A stretch of 64,000 nucleotides of DNA from Sphingorhabdus lacus. Lineage in GTDB: Bacteria; Pseudomonadota; Alphaproteobacteria; Sphingomonadales; Sphingomonadaceae. The notes under the pieces were generated by a model. The model searched no databases and was not told the DNA's origin. It was given only the letters and a program-made list of their open reading frames with translations. Every line of letters starts with the position of its first letter. The stretch's first letter is position 1. Location: contig NZ_CP035733.1 of the NCBI RefSeq assembly GCF_009768975.1, forward strand, positions 1,178,001 through 1,242,000, written 5' to 3'. The position numbers were made by a program, and so were the translations under genes. Shown here in pieces: positions 28,711-37,315 of the stretch.

Positions 28711-29046
28711 TCACTCCCCGCCTTCAGGTCCCCAGAAGATAACCCAGGTTTTGAAATCGTCGGAAAAGTTGGCGAAGCGGTGGGTCGCACCTGCTTTCAC
28801 AAACAGGACCTCGCCCGACGTAAAGGGAATGGATGATCCCTCCTGCTCAAACACGCCGGTGCCAGAAAGGATGATATAGAGCTCATCCTGCTCGTGCGGA
28901 GTTTGGTCGTCTTCTCCAACCGGAGCATAGATACCAACCTTCATTGACCCGTGATGGAGCGGATAATGGAACCGGCTCTGCTCGGGTAGCAAGCTTATGT
29001 GAGCTACCAGATCATTTTGGTTGAAGCTCATTATTGCATCGCTCAT
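28711..29046 (-). CDS. Single-domain cupin protein
   Basis: 111 residues with the cupin fold: HEQDELYIILSGTGVF supplies the metal-binding His and Glu of motif 1, and FVKAGATHRFANFSDDF is motif 2. No transporter or DNA-binding part. The ATG at 29046 overlaps the stop of the WYL regulator gene (ATGA), so regulator and cupin are made together. An internal ATG at 29031 is an alternative start. A small-molecule binding or dioxygenase-like role is possible; substrate unknown. Confidence 0.85.
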   Translation of the reverse strand: MSDAIMSFNQNDLVAHISLLPEQSRFHYPLHHGSMKVGIYAPVGEDDQTPHEQDELYIILSGTGVFEQEGSSIPFTSGEVLFVKAGATHRFANFSDDFKTWVIFWGPEGGE

Positions 29047-30011
29047 TCGACATCCTCCAAATTTTCGAGCGCCGCCTGCGCCATATCTCGCACCGCGTCG
29101 CGAAGCTTTGGTGGTCCCTGTACCCTAATCTCGGGCCCAAGAGAGAGCAGCAGACGGGCGCCCTGCTCCATATTTTCGAACGGCAGATGTATTTTGCGCC
29201 AGCCGCGGGCATCCGTGGCACTGCCTTCCGCAACTGCACGCGCTGCATAAGCGCCAAGCTCAGCCAAACGACGACAGCCTTCTGTCGACGCGGAAACGTG
29301 GGCCACTTCCGGGCGCAATTCCTGTTCGAACCGTTGCAGTTGTTGCGTCCAATGGGTGGCAAGATCGAAATCCGCGGGACGTTGAAATTGCTGCTCCAAA
29401 ACGTTCATCCTTTGGATCGCACCGACACGATAGGTGCGCATGCCGCCTTGCGCCCGGCCGACCAGATACCAATTCGCTCCCTTTTGAACCAAGCCTATTG
29501 GATCGACGGTGCGCTCCTTCACGCCCTTCCAACTTTCGTAGATCATGGAAATGGAATGATTGTCGATTACGGCCCGCGCGAGCGAAGGGAGGCACGCAAT
29601 CGGTTCGGCAGCTTGGTACCAGTCGACGGGGTCCAAATGAAAACGCCCTGTTATGCGATCCGCAACCGCATTGCCCTCGGGCGTCAGTGCCGCGAGCAAC
29701 TTGCCTTTGGCGCGCTCGGCTGCCGCCCCAAGGCCCAATTCTGCCGCCTGTCCCGGAAGCCCAATCATCAGCATTGCTTCGGCCTCTGAAGTATTCAGTC
29801 CGGTCAATCGCGTCTTGTATCCGCCCAACAGGGCAAATCCGCCCCCGGGACCACGATCGCCATAAACCGGAACACCGGCCGCGCTCAGGGCATCGATATC
29901 GCGGTAGATCGTGCGGACCGACACTTCAAATTCCTCTGCTAAATACTCAGCGGTCAATCGGGTCCGCAATTGCAGGAGGATTAGGATCGATAGAAGGCGG
30001 CTTGCACGCAT
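29043..30011 (-). CDS. YafY/DeoR-type transcriptional regulator with WYL domain
   Basis: 322 residues. The N-terminal winged helix (LLQLRTRLTAEYLAEEFEVSVRTIYRDIDAL) is the HTH of the YafY group. The middle and C-terminal parts (ISMIYESWKGVKERTVDPIGLVQKGANWYLVG, then TYRVGAI) carry the WYL ligand-sensing domain. Such regulators sense nucleic acid fragments or small ligands. It is coupled to the cupin gene and diverges from the gene at 30107; a dyad lies in the shared gap and may be its operator. Target genes are inferred, not shown. Confidence 0.92.
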   Translation of the reverse strand: MRASRLLSILILLQLRTRLTAEYLAEEFEVSVRTIYRDIDALSAAGVPVYGDRGPGGGFALLGGYKTRLTGLNTSEAEAMLMIGLPGQAAELGLGAAAERAKGKLLAALTPEGNAVADRITGRFHLDPVDWYQAAEPIACLPSLARAVIDNHSISMIYESWKGVKERTVDPIGLVQKGANWYLVGRAQGGMRTYRVGAIQRMNVLEQQFQRPADFDLATHWTQQLQRFEQELRPEVAHVSASTEGCRRLAELGAYAARAVAEGSATDARGWRKIHLPFENMEQGARLLLSLGPEIRVQGPPKLRDAVRDMAQAALENLEDVE

Positions 30012-30033
30012 AATTTCGTATAGCAGGAAATAG

Positions 30034-30050
30034 CTGACATATCTTGTCAG
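30034..30050. promoter_or_regulatory. Dyad CTGACA-N5-TGTCAG between the WYL regulator and its divergent gene
   Basis: A perfect 6-bp inverted repeat with 5-base spacer, 23 bases from the regulator start and about 57 from the divergent ATG at 30107. The position suits autoregulation by the WYL protein plus control of the divergent gene. No known consensus is claimed. Confidence 0.45.
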
Positions 30051-30106
30051 TTATAGCTGGTTAAGTTGGTGAAAACCCGGTCGCGGTTGCACAGGAAGAA
30101 TTGAAA

Positions 30107-30688
30107 ATGACCTTTCCCATCTATCGACGCGACCTTTTGAGAGGAACCGCAGGCTTGTTCTTCATATCCACGGGAGCATTAGCAATGAATGACGCCAACT
30201 ATTCAACCACAGGAAAGCCCGGCAAAGTAACCGGTAAAGGTATAGGCGATTTTGATTTTCTGGCCGGTGAGTGGACGATTGCACATCGACGTCTGAAGGA
30301 TGGCACGACGGATGTCTGGGAGGAATCGCAAAGCGGCGCGACTGTTCACCGGGTGCTCGACGGGATGGGCAGTATCGAGGAACTGCGCAAACCCGATGGC
30401 AGTTTTATGGGCATGGGCATTCGCGTCTGGCTTCCTCAGGAAAAGAAATGGGCAGACCATTGGACCGGCACATATAATGGTATCGTTAATCCGGCGCAAA
30501 AGGGCGAATTCATCGATGGCGAAGGTGTCTTCATCAGCGAGGAGGTCGTGGACGGTGTGACATGGCTTTACCGCGGCATTTGGGACCGGATCACAGCGAC
30601 CAGTTGCCGCTGGCACCAATCATCGTCCAGCGATGGTGGGAAAAGCTGGGCATGGAATTGGTGGATGGATTGGACGCGTGTTTCCTGA
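30107..30688 (+). CDS. Exported protein of a DUF1579-like family, Tat-type signal
   Basis: 193 residues from the ATG at 30107, with AGGAAGAA at a good distance; a TTG lies at 30101. The N-terminus reads FPIYRRDLLRGTAGLFFIST, a twin-arginine-like signal. The mature domain starts GIGDFDFLAGEWTIAHRR and has many Trp and Gly residues (WADHWTGTYNG, ending WNWWMDWTR), matching the beta-barrel-like DUF1579 group of hypothetical proteins. It may bind a small hydrophobic ligand, but this is speculative. It is divergent from the WYL regulator, so co-regulation is likely. Function unknown. Confidence 0.75.
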   Translation: MTFPIYRRDLLRGTAGLFFISTGALAMNDANYSTTGKPGKVTGKGIGDFDFLAGEWTIAHRRLKDGTTDVWEESQSGATVHRVLDGMGSIEELRKPDGSFMGMGIRVWLPQEKKWADHWTGTYNGIVNPAQKGEFIDGEGVFISEEVVDGVTWLYRGIWDRITATSCRWHQSSSSDGGKSWAWNWWMDWTRVS

Positions 30689-30708
30689 TCCAAGCATCCG
30701 CGCCGAGA

Positions 30709-31161
30709 CTAAATATACTCCAATTCCAGCAGATCCGGTTCGATAAAATTGCGCCTTGCCGCGACAGAGAACAGGCGCTCTTTCGAATAGAATTTCAGCG
30801 GCAGGTCCCGCCCTCCCCGTTCCGAAAGCAGCAGGGTGTTTACCGACTGCCAGAGCGGCGTATCGGATTTGATTTCCGACAAATGGGCCTTTACCGCCGC
30901 GATATAAATCTGTGTGATGGTCTCATGATAGCCTTGGCTGTCATCGTTCACGCCGCCCACCGCCACATTATAGGTGGAGATGATCGCAGCCATATCGTCT
31001 TCGGGGGCAATGTCCGGGCGATCCCGCACGATCCATGTGCACGCAGCAAGATGCGCCTCATGCGTCCACGCGTCGCGGGGCAGCGTGCGCGCAAGCAAGC
31101 CCTCGCCAATCGCGACGATTGCGGCATCTTCTTGAAACAGGCGGACTTCATATTCGGACAT
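30709..31161 (-). CDS. Conserved hypothetical protein with HEAH and YHET motifs
   Basis: 150 residues, soluble, no signal peptide. The most striking segments are WTHEAHLAAC (His34, His37) and GYHETIT (His79, Glu80), with YNVAVGGVNDDS between them. Three histidines and acidic residues in conserved-looking blocks suggest a metal or ligand site, but I do not recognise an assigned function. The start codon lies inside a strong 15-bp hairpin that also follows the pckA stop 38 bases upstream. It may be read from the pckA message. Ends LLELEYI. Confidence 0.8.
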   Translation of the reverse strand: MSEYEVRLFQEDAAIVAIGEGLLARTLPRDAWTHEAHLAACTWIVRDRPDIAPEDDMAAIISTYNVAVGGVNDDSQGYHETITQIYIAAVKAHLSEIKSDTPLWQSVNTLLLSERGGRDLPLKFYSKERLFSVAARRNFIEPDLLELEYI

Positions 31162-31194
31162 TTCCGGGCTTTCTATTGGGCCCGGAAATGTCCG
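31155..31194 (-). other. 15-bp hairpin after pckA that buries the next start codon
   Basis: Arms CGGACATTTCCGGGC (minus strand 31194-31180) and GCCCGGAAATGTCCG (31169-31155) pair perfectly over 15 bases around a 10-base loop. It starts 6 bases past the pckA stop, and the ATG at 31161 of the 150-residue protein is in the 3' arm. No run of U follows, so it is not an ordinary terminator. It could terminate weakly, protect the pckA 3' end, or block translation of the downstream gene. Confidence 0.7.
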
Positions 31195-31199
31195 GGCGA

Positions 31200-32801
31200 T
31201 TACGCTGCTTTTGGTGCGGACTGCCTTACACCCTCATCGACATGATCGGCAAATTGCGCGAAATTATCAATGAATTGCTGGACCAGATTGCGGGCCGTCA
31301 CATCATATTCCGCTTTGTCAGCCCAGGCTTCGCGCGGATTGAGGATGGAGCTGTCGACGCCGGGGACCGCTACGGGGAATTCGAAACCGAAATTCGGATC
31401 CTTCTGGAATTCCGCATTGTTCAGGCTTCCATCAAGCGCAGCGTTCAGCAGAGCGCGCGTTGCTTTGATGGGCATACGGTTGATGCCGGGCATCGTCGCT
31501 TTGCCGCCGGTCCAGCCGGTGTTGACCAGCCAGCACTGCACGGCGCCCTTGGCAATCCGCTCTTTCAGGAGATTACCATAGACGCTGGGGTGACGCGGCA
31601 TGAAGGGTGCGCCAAAGCAGGTCGAAAAGGTAGCTTCTGGCTCGGTCACGCCGATTTCCGTACCAGCGACGCGTGCGGTGTAGCCGGACAGAAAGTGGTA
31701 CATGGCCTGCTCCGGCGTGAGCTTCGCGATGGGAGGCAGGACACCATAAGCATCGGCGGTCAGCATGATGATATTTTTGGGCACAGGGCCCATATTCTTT
31801 TCCGACGCGTTCGGGATGAACTCGATCGGGTAGGAACCACGGCTGTTTTCGGCGAGGGTCGCATCGTCAAAGTCGAGTTCCCGCGTTTTGGGATCCATGA
31901 CGACATTTTCAAGCACTGTGCCGAAACGCTTCGTTGTTGCGAAGATTTCAGGTTCGGCTTCTTCCGAAAGGCGGATCATCTTGGCGTAGCAGCCGCCTTC
32001 GAAATTGAACACTGCGGTGTCCGACCAGCCATGCTCGTCATCCCCGATCAGTGTGCGGCTCGCATCGGCTGAAAGCGTGGTCTTGCCGGTGCCAGAAAGC
32101 CCGAAAAACACAGCGGTATCGCCATTCGCGCCGATATTGGCCGAACAATGCATCGGCATCACGCCCTTCACCGGCAGCAGATAGTTCAGGATGCCAAAGA
32201 CCGACTTCTTCATTTCGCCGGCATAAGCCGTGCCGCCGATCAGGATCAACTTCTCGGTGAAGTTGACCGCAATAACGGTCTCGCTGCGGCAACCATGGCG
32301 CGCGGGATCGGCGCGGAAGCTCGGAAGATCAATGATGGTATATTCAGGTTCGAACCCAGCCAACTCGTCGTTGGTCGGCCGTACCAGCAGCGTGCGAATA
32401 AACAGATTGTGCCACGCCAATTCGTTGATGACTCGTACGTTGACGCGATGCTCCGGCTGTGATCCGCCGAAGAGATCAGCAACATACAGCTTTTCCCTGC
32501 CGCCTAGCGCGGCGAGGAAATCTTCCTTCAGCGCCGCAAAATGTGCAGGGTCCATGGGAACGTTGGTTTTTCCCCACCAGATGCTGTTTTCCGTTTCTGA
32601 ATCGCGGACGATGAACTTGTCCTTCGCCGAGCGGCCGGTATGCGCGCCGGTCTTCACCACCAATGGACCATTTTTGGCCAATGTACCTTCGCCATTTGCC
32701 AAAGCCGCTTCGACAAGGGGAGCGGTGCCGAGATTGGCAAAAACGCGCGCGGACGTTGAAATACCTTGCTCTTCAAGCGGAATATTAAGGGCCACAGACA
32801 T
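31200..32801 (-). CDS. pckA: Phosphoenolpyruvate carboxykinase (ATP)
   Basis: 533 residues from the ATG at 32801, preceded by GGAGAAAG; a GTG-type start at 32816 is less likely. It converts oxaloacetate to PEP in gluconeogenesis. Motifs include [14 protein letters not shown], the kinase-1a loop [13 protein letters not shown], the metal/substrate block GDDEHGWSD, and the adenine-binding stretch [10 protein letters not shown]. It is divergent from chvI; in rhizobia ChvI/HprK-linked control and LacI-type control of pckA are known. A near-perfect 20-base palindrome sits in the shared gap. Confidence 0.97.
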   Translation of the reverse strand: MSVALNIPLEEQGISTSARVFANLGTAPLVEAALANGEGTLAKNGPLVVKTGAHTGRSAKDKFIVRDSETENSIWWGKTNVPMDPAHFAALKEDFLAALGGREKLYVADLFGGSQPEHRVNVRVINELAWHNLFIRTLLVRPTNDELAGFEPEYTIIDLPSFRADPARHGCRSETVIAVNFTEKLILIGGTAYAGEMKKSVFGILNYLLPVKGVMPMHCSANIGANGDTAVFFGLSGTGKTTLSADASRTLIGDDEHGWSDTAVFNFEGGCYAKMIRLSEEAEPEIFATTKRFGTVLENVVMDPKTRELDFDDATLAENSRGSYPIEFIPNASEKNMGPVPKNIIMLTADAYGVLPPIAKLTPEQAMYHFLSGYTARVAGTEIGVTEPEATFSTCFGAPFMPRHPSVYGNLLKERIAKGAVQCWLVNTGWTGGKATMPGINRMPIKATRALLNAALDGSLNNAEFQKDPNFGFEFPVAVPGVDSSILNPREAWADKAEYDVTARNLVQQFIDNFAQFADHVDEGVRQSAPKAA

Positions 32802-32843
32802 TACAACTTTCTCCAATCGGCGAAATGAGCATTAAAACGAATC

Positions 32844-32863
32844 TAGGGCATACGTATGCACTA
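32844..32863. promoter_or_regulatory. 20-base palindrome between pckA and chvI
   Basis: TAGgGCATACGTATGCaCTA: a 12-base perfect core (32848-32859) with 3-bp flanking pairs and one mismatch per side. It lies 43 bases before the pckA start and 86 before chvI. The size and symmetry match operators of LacI or GntR family repressors. The binding protein is not encoded here. Confidence 0.55.
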
Positions 32864-32913
32864 AAGCTTTTGCGCCGGTAGCCGAGACAAAAGACAACGT
32901 CAAATGCTATGGA

Positions 32914-32942
32914 TTGAACCTGCGCAATGTCATCCCTATAGG
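32914..32942 (+). promoter_or_regulatory. Predicted chvI promoter, leaderless
   Basis: TTGAAC (32914-32919), 17 bases, TATAGG (32937-32942). The ATG begins 7 bases after the -10, so transcription should start at or next to the A of the ATG. No Shine-Dalgarno is possible on such a transcript. Each hexamer matches consensus at four of six positions. Confidence 0.45.
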
Positions 32943-32948
32943 CAGGGC

Positions 32949-33656
32949 ATGAGTGCAACAATCGCCCTTGTGGATGATGACCGAAATATCCTGACATCCG
33001 TGTCTATCGCGATGCAGGCCGAAGGTTATGTGACCCGCCTATACCCCGATGGGGAAAGTGCATTGAAGGCGATTTTGGAAAATCCAGCCGACTTGGGTAT
33101 TTTTGATATAAAGATGCCCCGAATGGATGGTCTCGAGCTTTTGCGCCGCCTGCGCGAGAAAAGCGACATGCCTGTTATCTTCCTGACATCGAAAGATGAA
33201 GAGCTTGATGAAGCACTCGGGCTCGCCATGGGTGCCGATGATTATATCACCAAACCTTTTTCACAGCGCCTTCTGATTGCCCGGGTAAAAGCTATCCTGC
33301 GGCGGGCGACCTATGATCGTCCGCTCGCTAACGGGGAGCCGACGGAGGAACCCGAGCCTATGGTTCGCGGCCGGCTGGAGATGGATCCCGCCCGCCACCA
33401 TGTGAAATGGGATGGCAAGTCGGTCACGTTGACTGTTACTGAGTTCATGATTTTGGAGGCTTTGGCAAACCGGCCCGGCGTTGTTCGAACCCGCGACCAG
33501 TTGATGGATGCGGCCTATCAGGACGATGTCTATGTCGATGACCGGACCATCGACAGCCATATCAAACGCTTGCGGCGCAAGTTCCGCGAGGCAGATCCCG
33601 ACTTTTCCGCTATCGACACGCTTTATGGGGCCGGATATCGTTTCGCAGACAGCTGA
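32949..33656 (+). CDS. chvI: Response regulator ChvI (OmpR/PhoB family)
   Basis: 235 residues from the ATG at 32949. The receiver domain has Asp10/Asp11, the phosphoacceptor Asp53 in [10 protein letters not shown], and the Lys of YITKPFS. The winged-helix output domain contains [17 protein letters not shown] and ends YGAGYRF. With ChvG it forms the alphaproteobacterial envelope/acid-stress two-component system, which controls exopolysaccharide and central carbon genes. The chvG frame begins within its last 32 bases. A leaderless promoter is predicted immediately upstream. Confidence 0.95.
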   Translation: MSATIALVDDDRNILTSVSIAMQAEGYVTRLYPDGESALKAILENPADLGIFDIKMPRMDGLELLRRLREKSDMPVIFLTSKDEELDEALGLAMGADDYITKPFSQRLLIARVKAILRRATYDRPLANGEPTEEPEPMVRGRLEMDPARHHVKWDGKSVTLTVTEFMILEALANRPGVVRTRDQLMDAAYQDDVYVDDRTIDSHIKRLRRKFREADPDFSAIDTLYGAGYRFADS

Positions 33657-35205
33657 ACCCGCTGACTTGCAGCTGGGTTGGAGCCGGGGGTTATCGCTAA
33701 CCGCCCGTATCTTGGCAGTTAATCTCTTTGTGCTCGCCCTCTTGGGTGCCGGTCTGTTTTTTCTCGATAGCTATCGCGTACGGTTGATTGCCGAACGGGA
33801 AACCGCAGCGCGAACGCAGGCGGAGTTTCTGGTCGAGAGCCTCGCATTGGTCAGTCCCGAAAAAAAGGGCGCGTATATTTCGGCTTTTGGGGCGCGGAAC
33901 TCGTCCCGTATCCGTCTCTATGATCAGGATGGCGCCAAACTGTTCGACAGTTTCGAGCTGGGGCAGCCCGCTTATGAATTTCGCGATCCGACCAAGGAAC
34001 CATGGCGCAAGGTTGCCGCGCGGGGAATAGATAAGGTCGTCGATTTTCTCGTGGGCGCGCCGGAATTGCAACCTTTTGTCGAACCCAAGAACGACACCGG
34101 AGGCGAATGGAGCGAACTTGCCCGCGCCAAGCCGGGCAAAGCGTCTTCGGTCGCCCGCTTTGCGCCTGATTTGACACATATGATCAGCGCAGGCGCTGTC
34201 GCACCTTCCGGCTCCTATTCAGTCCTCACCACCGCCAATGAACGCGATATCAGGCTTTTTGTCCGGGCAGAGCGTTTTAAGATCGGCATGTTTTTCCTGC
34301 TCGCTTTGGGAATTGGCGTCCTGCTTTCGATATTTCTTGCCCGTACCATCGTCCGTCCCTTGCGCCATTTGGCACGCGCCGCGGTCAAGGTGCGGTTGGG
34401 ACGCGCGCAGGAAGTGACTGTACCGCGCCTACCATCGCGTCGAGACGAGATCGGAATGTTGGCGCGCGCGCTATCCGACATGAGCATTGCCTTGCGTCAA
34501 CGTATCGATGCCACCGAAGCATTTGCTGCCGATGTCGCACATGAAATCAAAAATCCGCTCGCATCGTTACGCTCTGCGCTTGATGGGGCGGAGCGGATCG
34601 AGGACCCCGGCTTGCGCAAACAGTTGATGGACGTTGCCAAGGCTGACGTGCAACGCATGGATCGCCTGATCAGCGATATCTCGGACGCAAGCCGTGTTGA
34701 TTCACAACTCGCTAAAGCAAAGTTTGAACCCATTGATTTGGGCGATATGATCGAACAGCTGCTTCAAGCACGTGAAGATCGCGCCAGCGACGGCGATGTG
34801 CACATTGCCTTTGCCCGTCCGCGCCGGACGATTGCGACCGTGATGGGCGAGGATGTCCGGCTGGAGCGGATGCTAACAAATTTGATCGACAACGCCGTTT
34901 CTTTTTCACCTCCCGGATCGGTGGTGGAAATTTCTGCCACTTTGGCCGATGACGAGGTCGTTATTCGGATTAGCGATGAAGGACCGGGCGTCCCTGCGCA
35001 GGATCGTGAAGCGATTTTCCGTCGGTTCCATAGCGAGCGTCCGGTATCGGAAAATTTCGGCAAACATAGTGGGCTAGGTCTGGCAATCGCCCGAACGATT
35101 ATCGAAGGGCATCATGGCCGCATCTCGGTCCGCGACCGTGTCGATGGTAAAGGTGGCGCTTGCTTCGAAATCGCCCTGCCCTGCGCCGCATCTTCAAGCC
35201 AATGA
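33625..35205 (+). CDS. chvG: Sensor histidine kinase ChvG
   Basis: 526 residues from the ATG at 33625 inside chvI. One transmembrane helix ([21 protein letters not shown]) is followed by a periplasmic sensor region (to about residue 210), a second helix ([20 protein letters not shown]), a HAMP linker and a HisKA domain with [13 protein letters not shown] carrying the phosphoacceptor His. The ATPase part shows [20 protein letters not shown] and [10 protein letters not shown]. ChvG phosphorylates ChvI. Its stop overlaps hprK (ATGA), the start of a chain of coupled genes to trmH. Confidence 0.95.
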   Translation: MGPDIVSQTAEPADLQLGWSRGLSLTARILAVNLFVLALLGAGLFFLDSYRVRLIAERETAARTQAEFLVESLALVSPEKKGAYISAFGARNSSRIRLYDQDGAKLFDSFELGQPAYEFRDPTKEPWRKVAARGIDKVVDFLVGAPELQPFVEPKNDTGGEWSELARAKPGKASSVARFAPDLTHMISAGAVAPSGSYSVLTTANERDIRLFVRAERFKIGMFFLLALGIGVLLSIFLARTIVRPLRHLARAAVKVRLGRAQEVTVPRLPSRRDEIGMLARALSDMSIALRQRIDATEAFAADVAHEIKNPLASLRSALDGAERIEDPGLRKQLMDVAKADVQRMDRLISDISDASRVDSQLAKAKFEPIDLGDMIEQLLQAREDRASDGDVHIAFARPRRTIATVMGEDVRLERMLTNLIDNAVSFSPPGSVVEISATLADDEVVIRISDEGPGVPAQDREAIFRRFHSERPVSENFGKHSGLGLAIARTIIEGHHGRISVRDRVDGKGGACFEIALPCAASSSQ

Positions 35206-35678
35206 GCGACGCACTACTCCATGCGACTGCTGTTTCGATCAACGGGTACGGTGTATTGCTTCTTGGCCCATCTGCAGCGGGAAAGTCGGACCTCGCCCTT
35301 CGCCTGATTGACCGAGGTGCGATGTTAATCAGCGATGATGCTGTGCCCGTTGTCATCGGCGCTTCAGGTCCGGAGCTTCATTCAGCACGGAACATTGAGG
35401 GCCGCCTGGAAGTCCGCGGAATCGGTATCGTCTCGGTACCGCTTGTTGCGTGTGCTCCGCTCCGTCTCGTCATCGAACTGGCCGAGTCGGTGGAACGCTT
35501 GCCCGCCGAGGGGCGGTGCACGAACATTTGCGGCTTTTCGGTCTCGACTACAAAGATACTTCCATTCGAGGCCAGTGCGCCGTTAAAGGTCGAATATGCC
35601 TTGCGCATGGTCATTGACGCTGGCACCCAGCCAATGGCATCACATGCCGACTTGACCCAGGAAAGCCGGAACGATTGA
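35202..35678 (+). CDS. hprK: HPr kinase/phosphorylase, short alphaproteobacterial form
   Basis: 158 residues from the ATG at 35202. It lacks the N-terminal domain of Firmicutes HprK. The Walker A is LGPSAAGKSDL (residues 21-31), followed by the acidic SDDAVP motif and the HprK signature around NIEGRLEVRGIGI. It phosphorylates HPr on serine and removes it, coupling PTS state to metabolism. It lies between chvG and rapZ, with four-base overlaps at both ends. The ortholog arrangement in Rhizobiales and Sphingomonadales is the same. Confidence 0.94.
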   Translation: MSDALLHATAVSINGYGVLLLGPSAAGKSDLALRLIDRGAMLISDDAVPVVIGASGPELHSARNIEGRLEVRGIGIVSVPLVACAPLRLVIELAESVERLPAEGRCTNICGFSVSTTKILPFEASAPLKVEYALRMVIDAGTQPMASHADLTQESRND

Positions 35679-36640
35679 CCCGCAAATCCACGCCCAAAGT
35701 TCAGACAATTCTGCTCGTCACCGGTTTGTCGGGTGCCGGAAAGACAACAGTACTCAAGACTTTGGAAGATTTGGGATGGGAAGCGGTGGACAATTTCCCC
35801 ATCCGCCTCGCCGGTCCTTTGCTGGATATTCCAGCATCGGGCGGGCGATCCGACCCGTTTATTCCTCTCGCATTAGGATTTGATAGCCGCACCCGAGGTT
35901 TCAAGGCAGACAAGCTTATCCGCCAGATAAAGCAGATGCAGAAGAATCCGGACCTGAACGTGATGACGCTTTTTCTGGATTGCGCTGGAACTGAAATCGA
36001 GCGCCGCTATTCGGAGACACGACGACGCCATCCGATGGCACAAGACCGTCCCGCCATGGACGGGATTGCGCAAGAACGCATGATGATGGAGCCACTTCGT
36101 CGCTGGGCCGAGACGGTCATTGATACGAGCAAGATGTCGGCCCATGATCTGCAGAACGACATTCGTGTCCGCTTTAACAGCGAAGTTACGCCGCATTCCA
36201 TCATTACGATCACAAGCTTTGGCTTTTCACGCGGCGTTCCGCACAATGTAGACCTTGTGTTCGATTTGCGATTTCTGCGGAATCCCCACTGGGATAACGA
36301 GCTGCGGCCCCTGACGGGACTGGACGCTGCTGTCTCGGAATATGTGGAGGCAGACCCTACTTACGAAGAGGCAATGCTCAAAATTCGCGATCTGTTGTCC
36401 TATCTTCTTCCGCTCTACGATGCGCAAGGCAAGGCATATGTCAATATTGCTTTTGGCTGCACTGGCGGGCGTCACAGGTCGGTACATGTTGCCGAACAGT
36501 TCGGCAAATGGTTGCGCGAGGAAGGATTTTCGCCCACGGTGGTGCATCGTAATCTGACGTCAAGAGTAATTGACGCGCTGGAAGGGCCTGCTAACGGCGC
36601 CAAAACGAAAAAGACTAAACGGGGTAGCGAACGCAAATGA
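35675..36640 (+). CDS. rapZ: RNase adapter protein RapZ (P-loop, YvcJ/YhbJ family)
   Basis: 321 residues. The start appears to be TTG at 35675, four bases over the hprK stop (TTGA). The Walker A is VTGLSGAGKTTVLKTLEDLGW; further blocks include VDNFPI, DCAGTEIERRYSETRRRHP, the SFGFSRG segment and the C-terminal GCTGGRHRSVHVAE. In enterobacteria RapZ binds small RNAs and glucosamine-6-phosphate; in alphas its partner is unclear. Being between hprK and EIIA suggests a role in the same PTS output. The tail is Lys-rich (KTKKTKRGSERK). Confidence 0.93.
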   Translation: MTRKSTPKVQTILLVTGLSGAGKTTVLKTLEDLGWEAVDNFPIRLAGPLLDIPASGGRSDPFIPLALGFDSRTRGFKADKLIRQIKQMQKNPDLNVMTLFLDCAGTEIERRYSETRRRHPMAQDRPAMDGIAQERMMMEPLRRWAETVIDTSKMSAHDLQNDIRVRFNSEVTPHSIITITSFGFSRGVPHNVDLVFDLRFLRNPHWDNELRPLTGLDAAVSEYVEADPTYEEAMLKIRDLLSYLLPLYDAQGKAYVNIAFGCTGGRHRSVHVAEQFGKWLREEGFSPTVVHRNLTSRVIDALEGPANGAKTKKTKRGSERK

Positions 36641-37050
36641 TCGGGTTGATTTTGGTCACACACGGCAGGCTGGCTGAGGAATTTCTCGTCGCGCTAGAGC
36701 ATGTTGTCGGGCCGCAGAAAAACATTGCGACTGTATGCATCGGTCCACGAGACGATATGGAAGGCCGTCGCAAGGAAATCGCAACCGCGATCAAGCAGGT
36801 TGACGATGGGAAAGGTGTCATCATCCTGACCGACCTTTTCGGTGGAACACCGTCCAATCTTTCAATCTCTCTGCTGGATGCCGGAAGTGTGGAAGTCATT
36901 GCGGGCGTGAACCTGCCAATGCTTATCCGTCTCGACAGCGCACGAAAAAATATGGACGTGCGGGAAGCCGTCGCCGCTGCACGCGAAGCTGGCCGGAAAT
37001 ATATCAGCGTCGCGTCCGAGGTTTTGGAGGCATCGCGTGAGCAGGCTTAG
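36637..37050 (+). CDS. PTS mannose-type EIIA component
   Basis: 137 residues, EIIA(Man) fold with His9 in VTHGRLAEE as the phosphoacceptor and the LTDLFGGTPSN block. There is no IIB/IIC/IID permease in the window, so it is a regulatory rather than a sugar-transport subunit. It overlaps rapZ by four bases and ptsH by 14. In alphas this protein (often called ManX) accepts phosphate from HPr and is linked to ChvG/ChvI and HprK output. Confidence 0.93.
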   Translation: MIGLILVTHGRLAEEFLVALEHVVGPQKNIATVCIGPRDDMEGRRKEIATAIKQVDDGKGVIILTDLFGGTPSNLSISLLDAGSVEVIAGVNLPMLIRLDSARKNMDVREAVAAAREAGRKYISVASEVLEASREQA

Positions 37051-37315
37051 CCGTCAAGTCACGATCGTCAACCAGAAGGGCCTGCACGCGCGGGCCAGCG
37101 CAAAATTCGTCACCTTCGTCAGCCGTCTTCCTGAAGGTTTGAAGGTGGAGGTCGAAAAGGACGGTCAATGTGTGACTGGCACATCGATCATGGGTCTGAT
37201 GATGTTGGGCGCCGCCAAGGGTAGCGAGATTACGGTTCATGTCGAAGGCGAGCAGGCCGAAATGGCTTTGGGTAAGCTGGTTGGACTGGTGGTAGACGGT
37301 TTCGGCGAAGACTGA
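37037..37315 (+). CDS. ptsH: Phosphocarrier protein HPr
   Basis: 92 residues from a GTG at 37037. The active His17 is in QKGLHARASA, and the HprK-target serine is Ser50 in GTSIMGLMML, so both phosphorylation sites are kept. It carries phosphate from EI (not in this window) to EIIA(Man) and possibly to EIIA(Ntr). Its TGA overlaps the methyltransferase ATG by one base (TGATG). The complete set hprK-rapZ-EIIA-HPr behind chvIG is a regulatory PTS without transport. Confidence 0.95.
   Translation: MSRLSRQVTIVNQKGLHARASAKFVTFVSRLPEGLKVEVEKDGQCVTGTSIMGLMMLGAAKGSEITVHVEGEQAEMALGKLVGLVVDGFGED

Noticed and set aside
28692-28716. Hairpin between nfeD and the cupin gene
   Set aside because: One mismatch in nine and no T-run; mentioned only under nfeD as a possible weak bidirectional signal.
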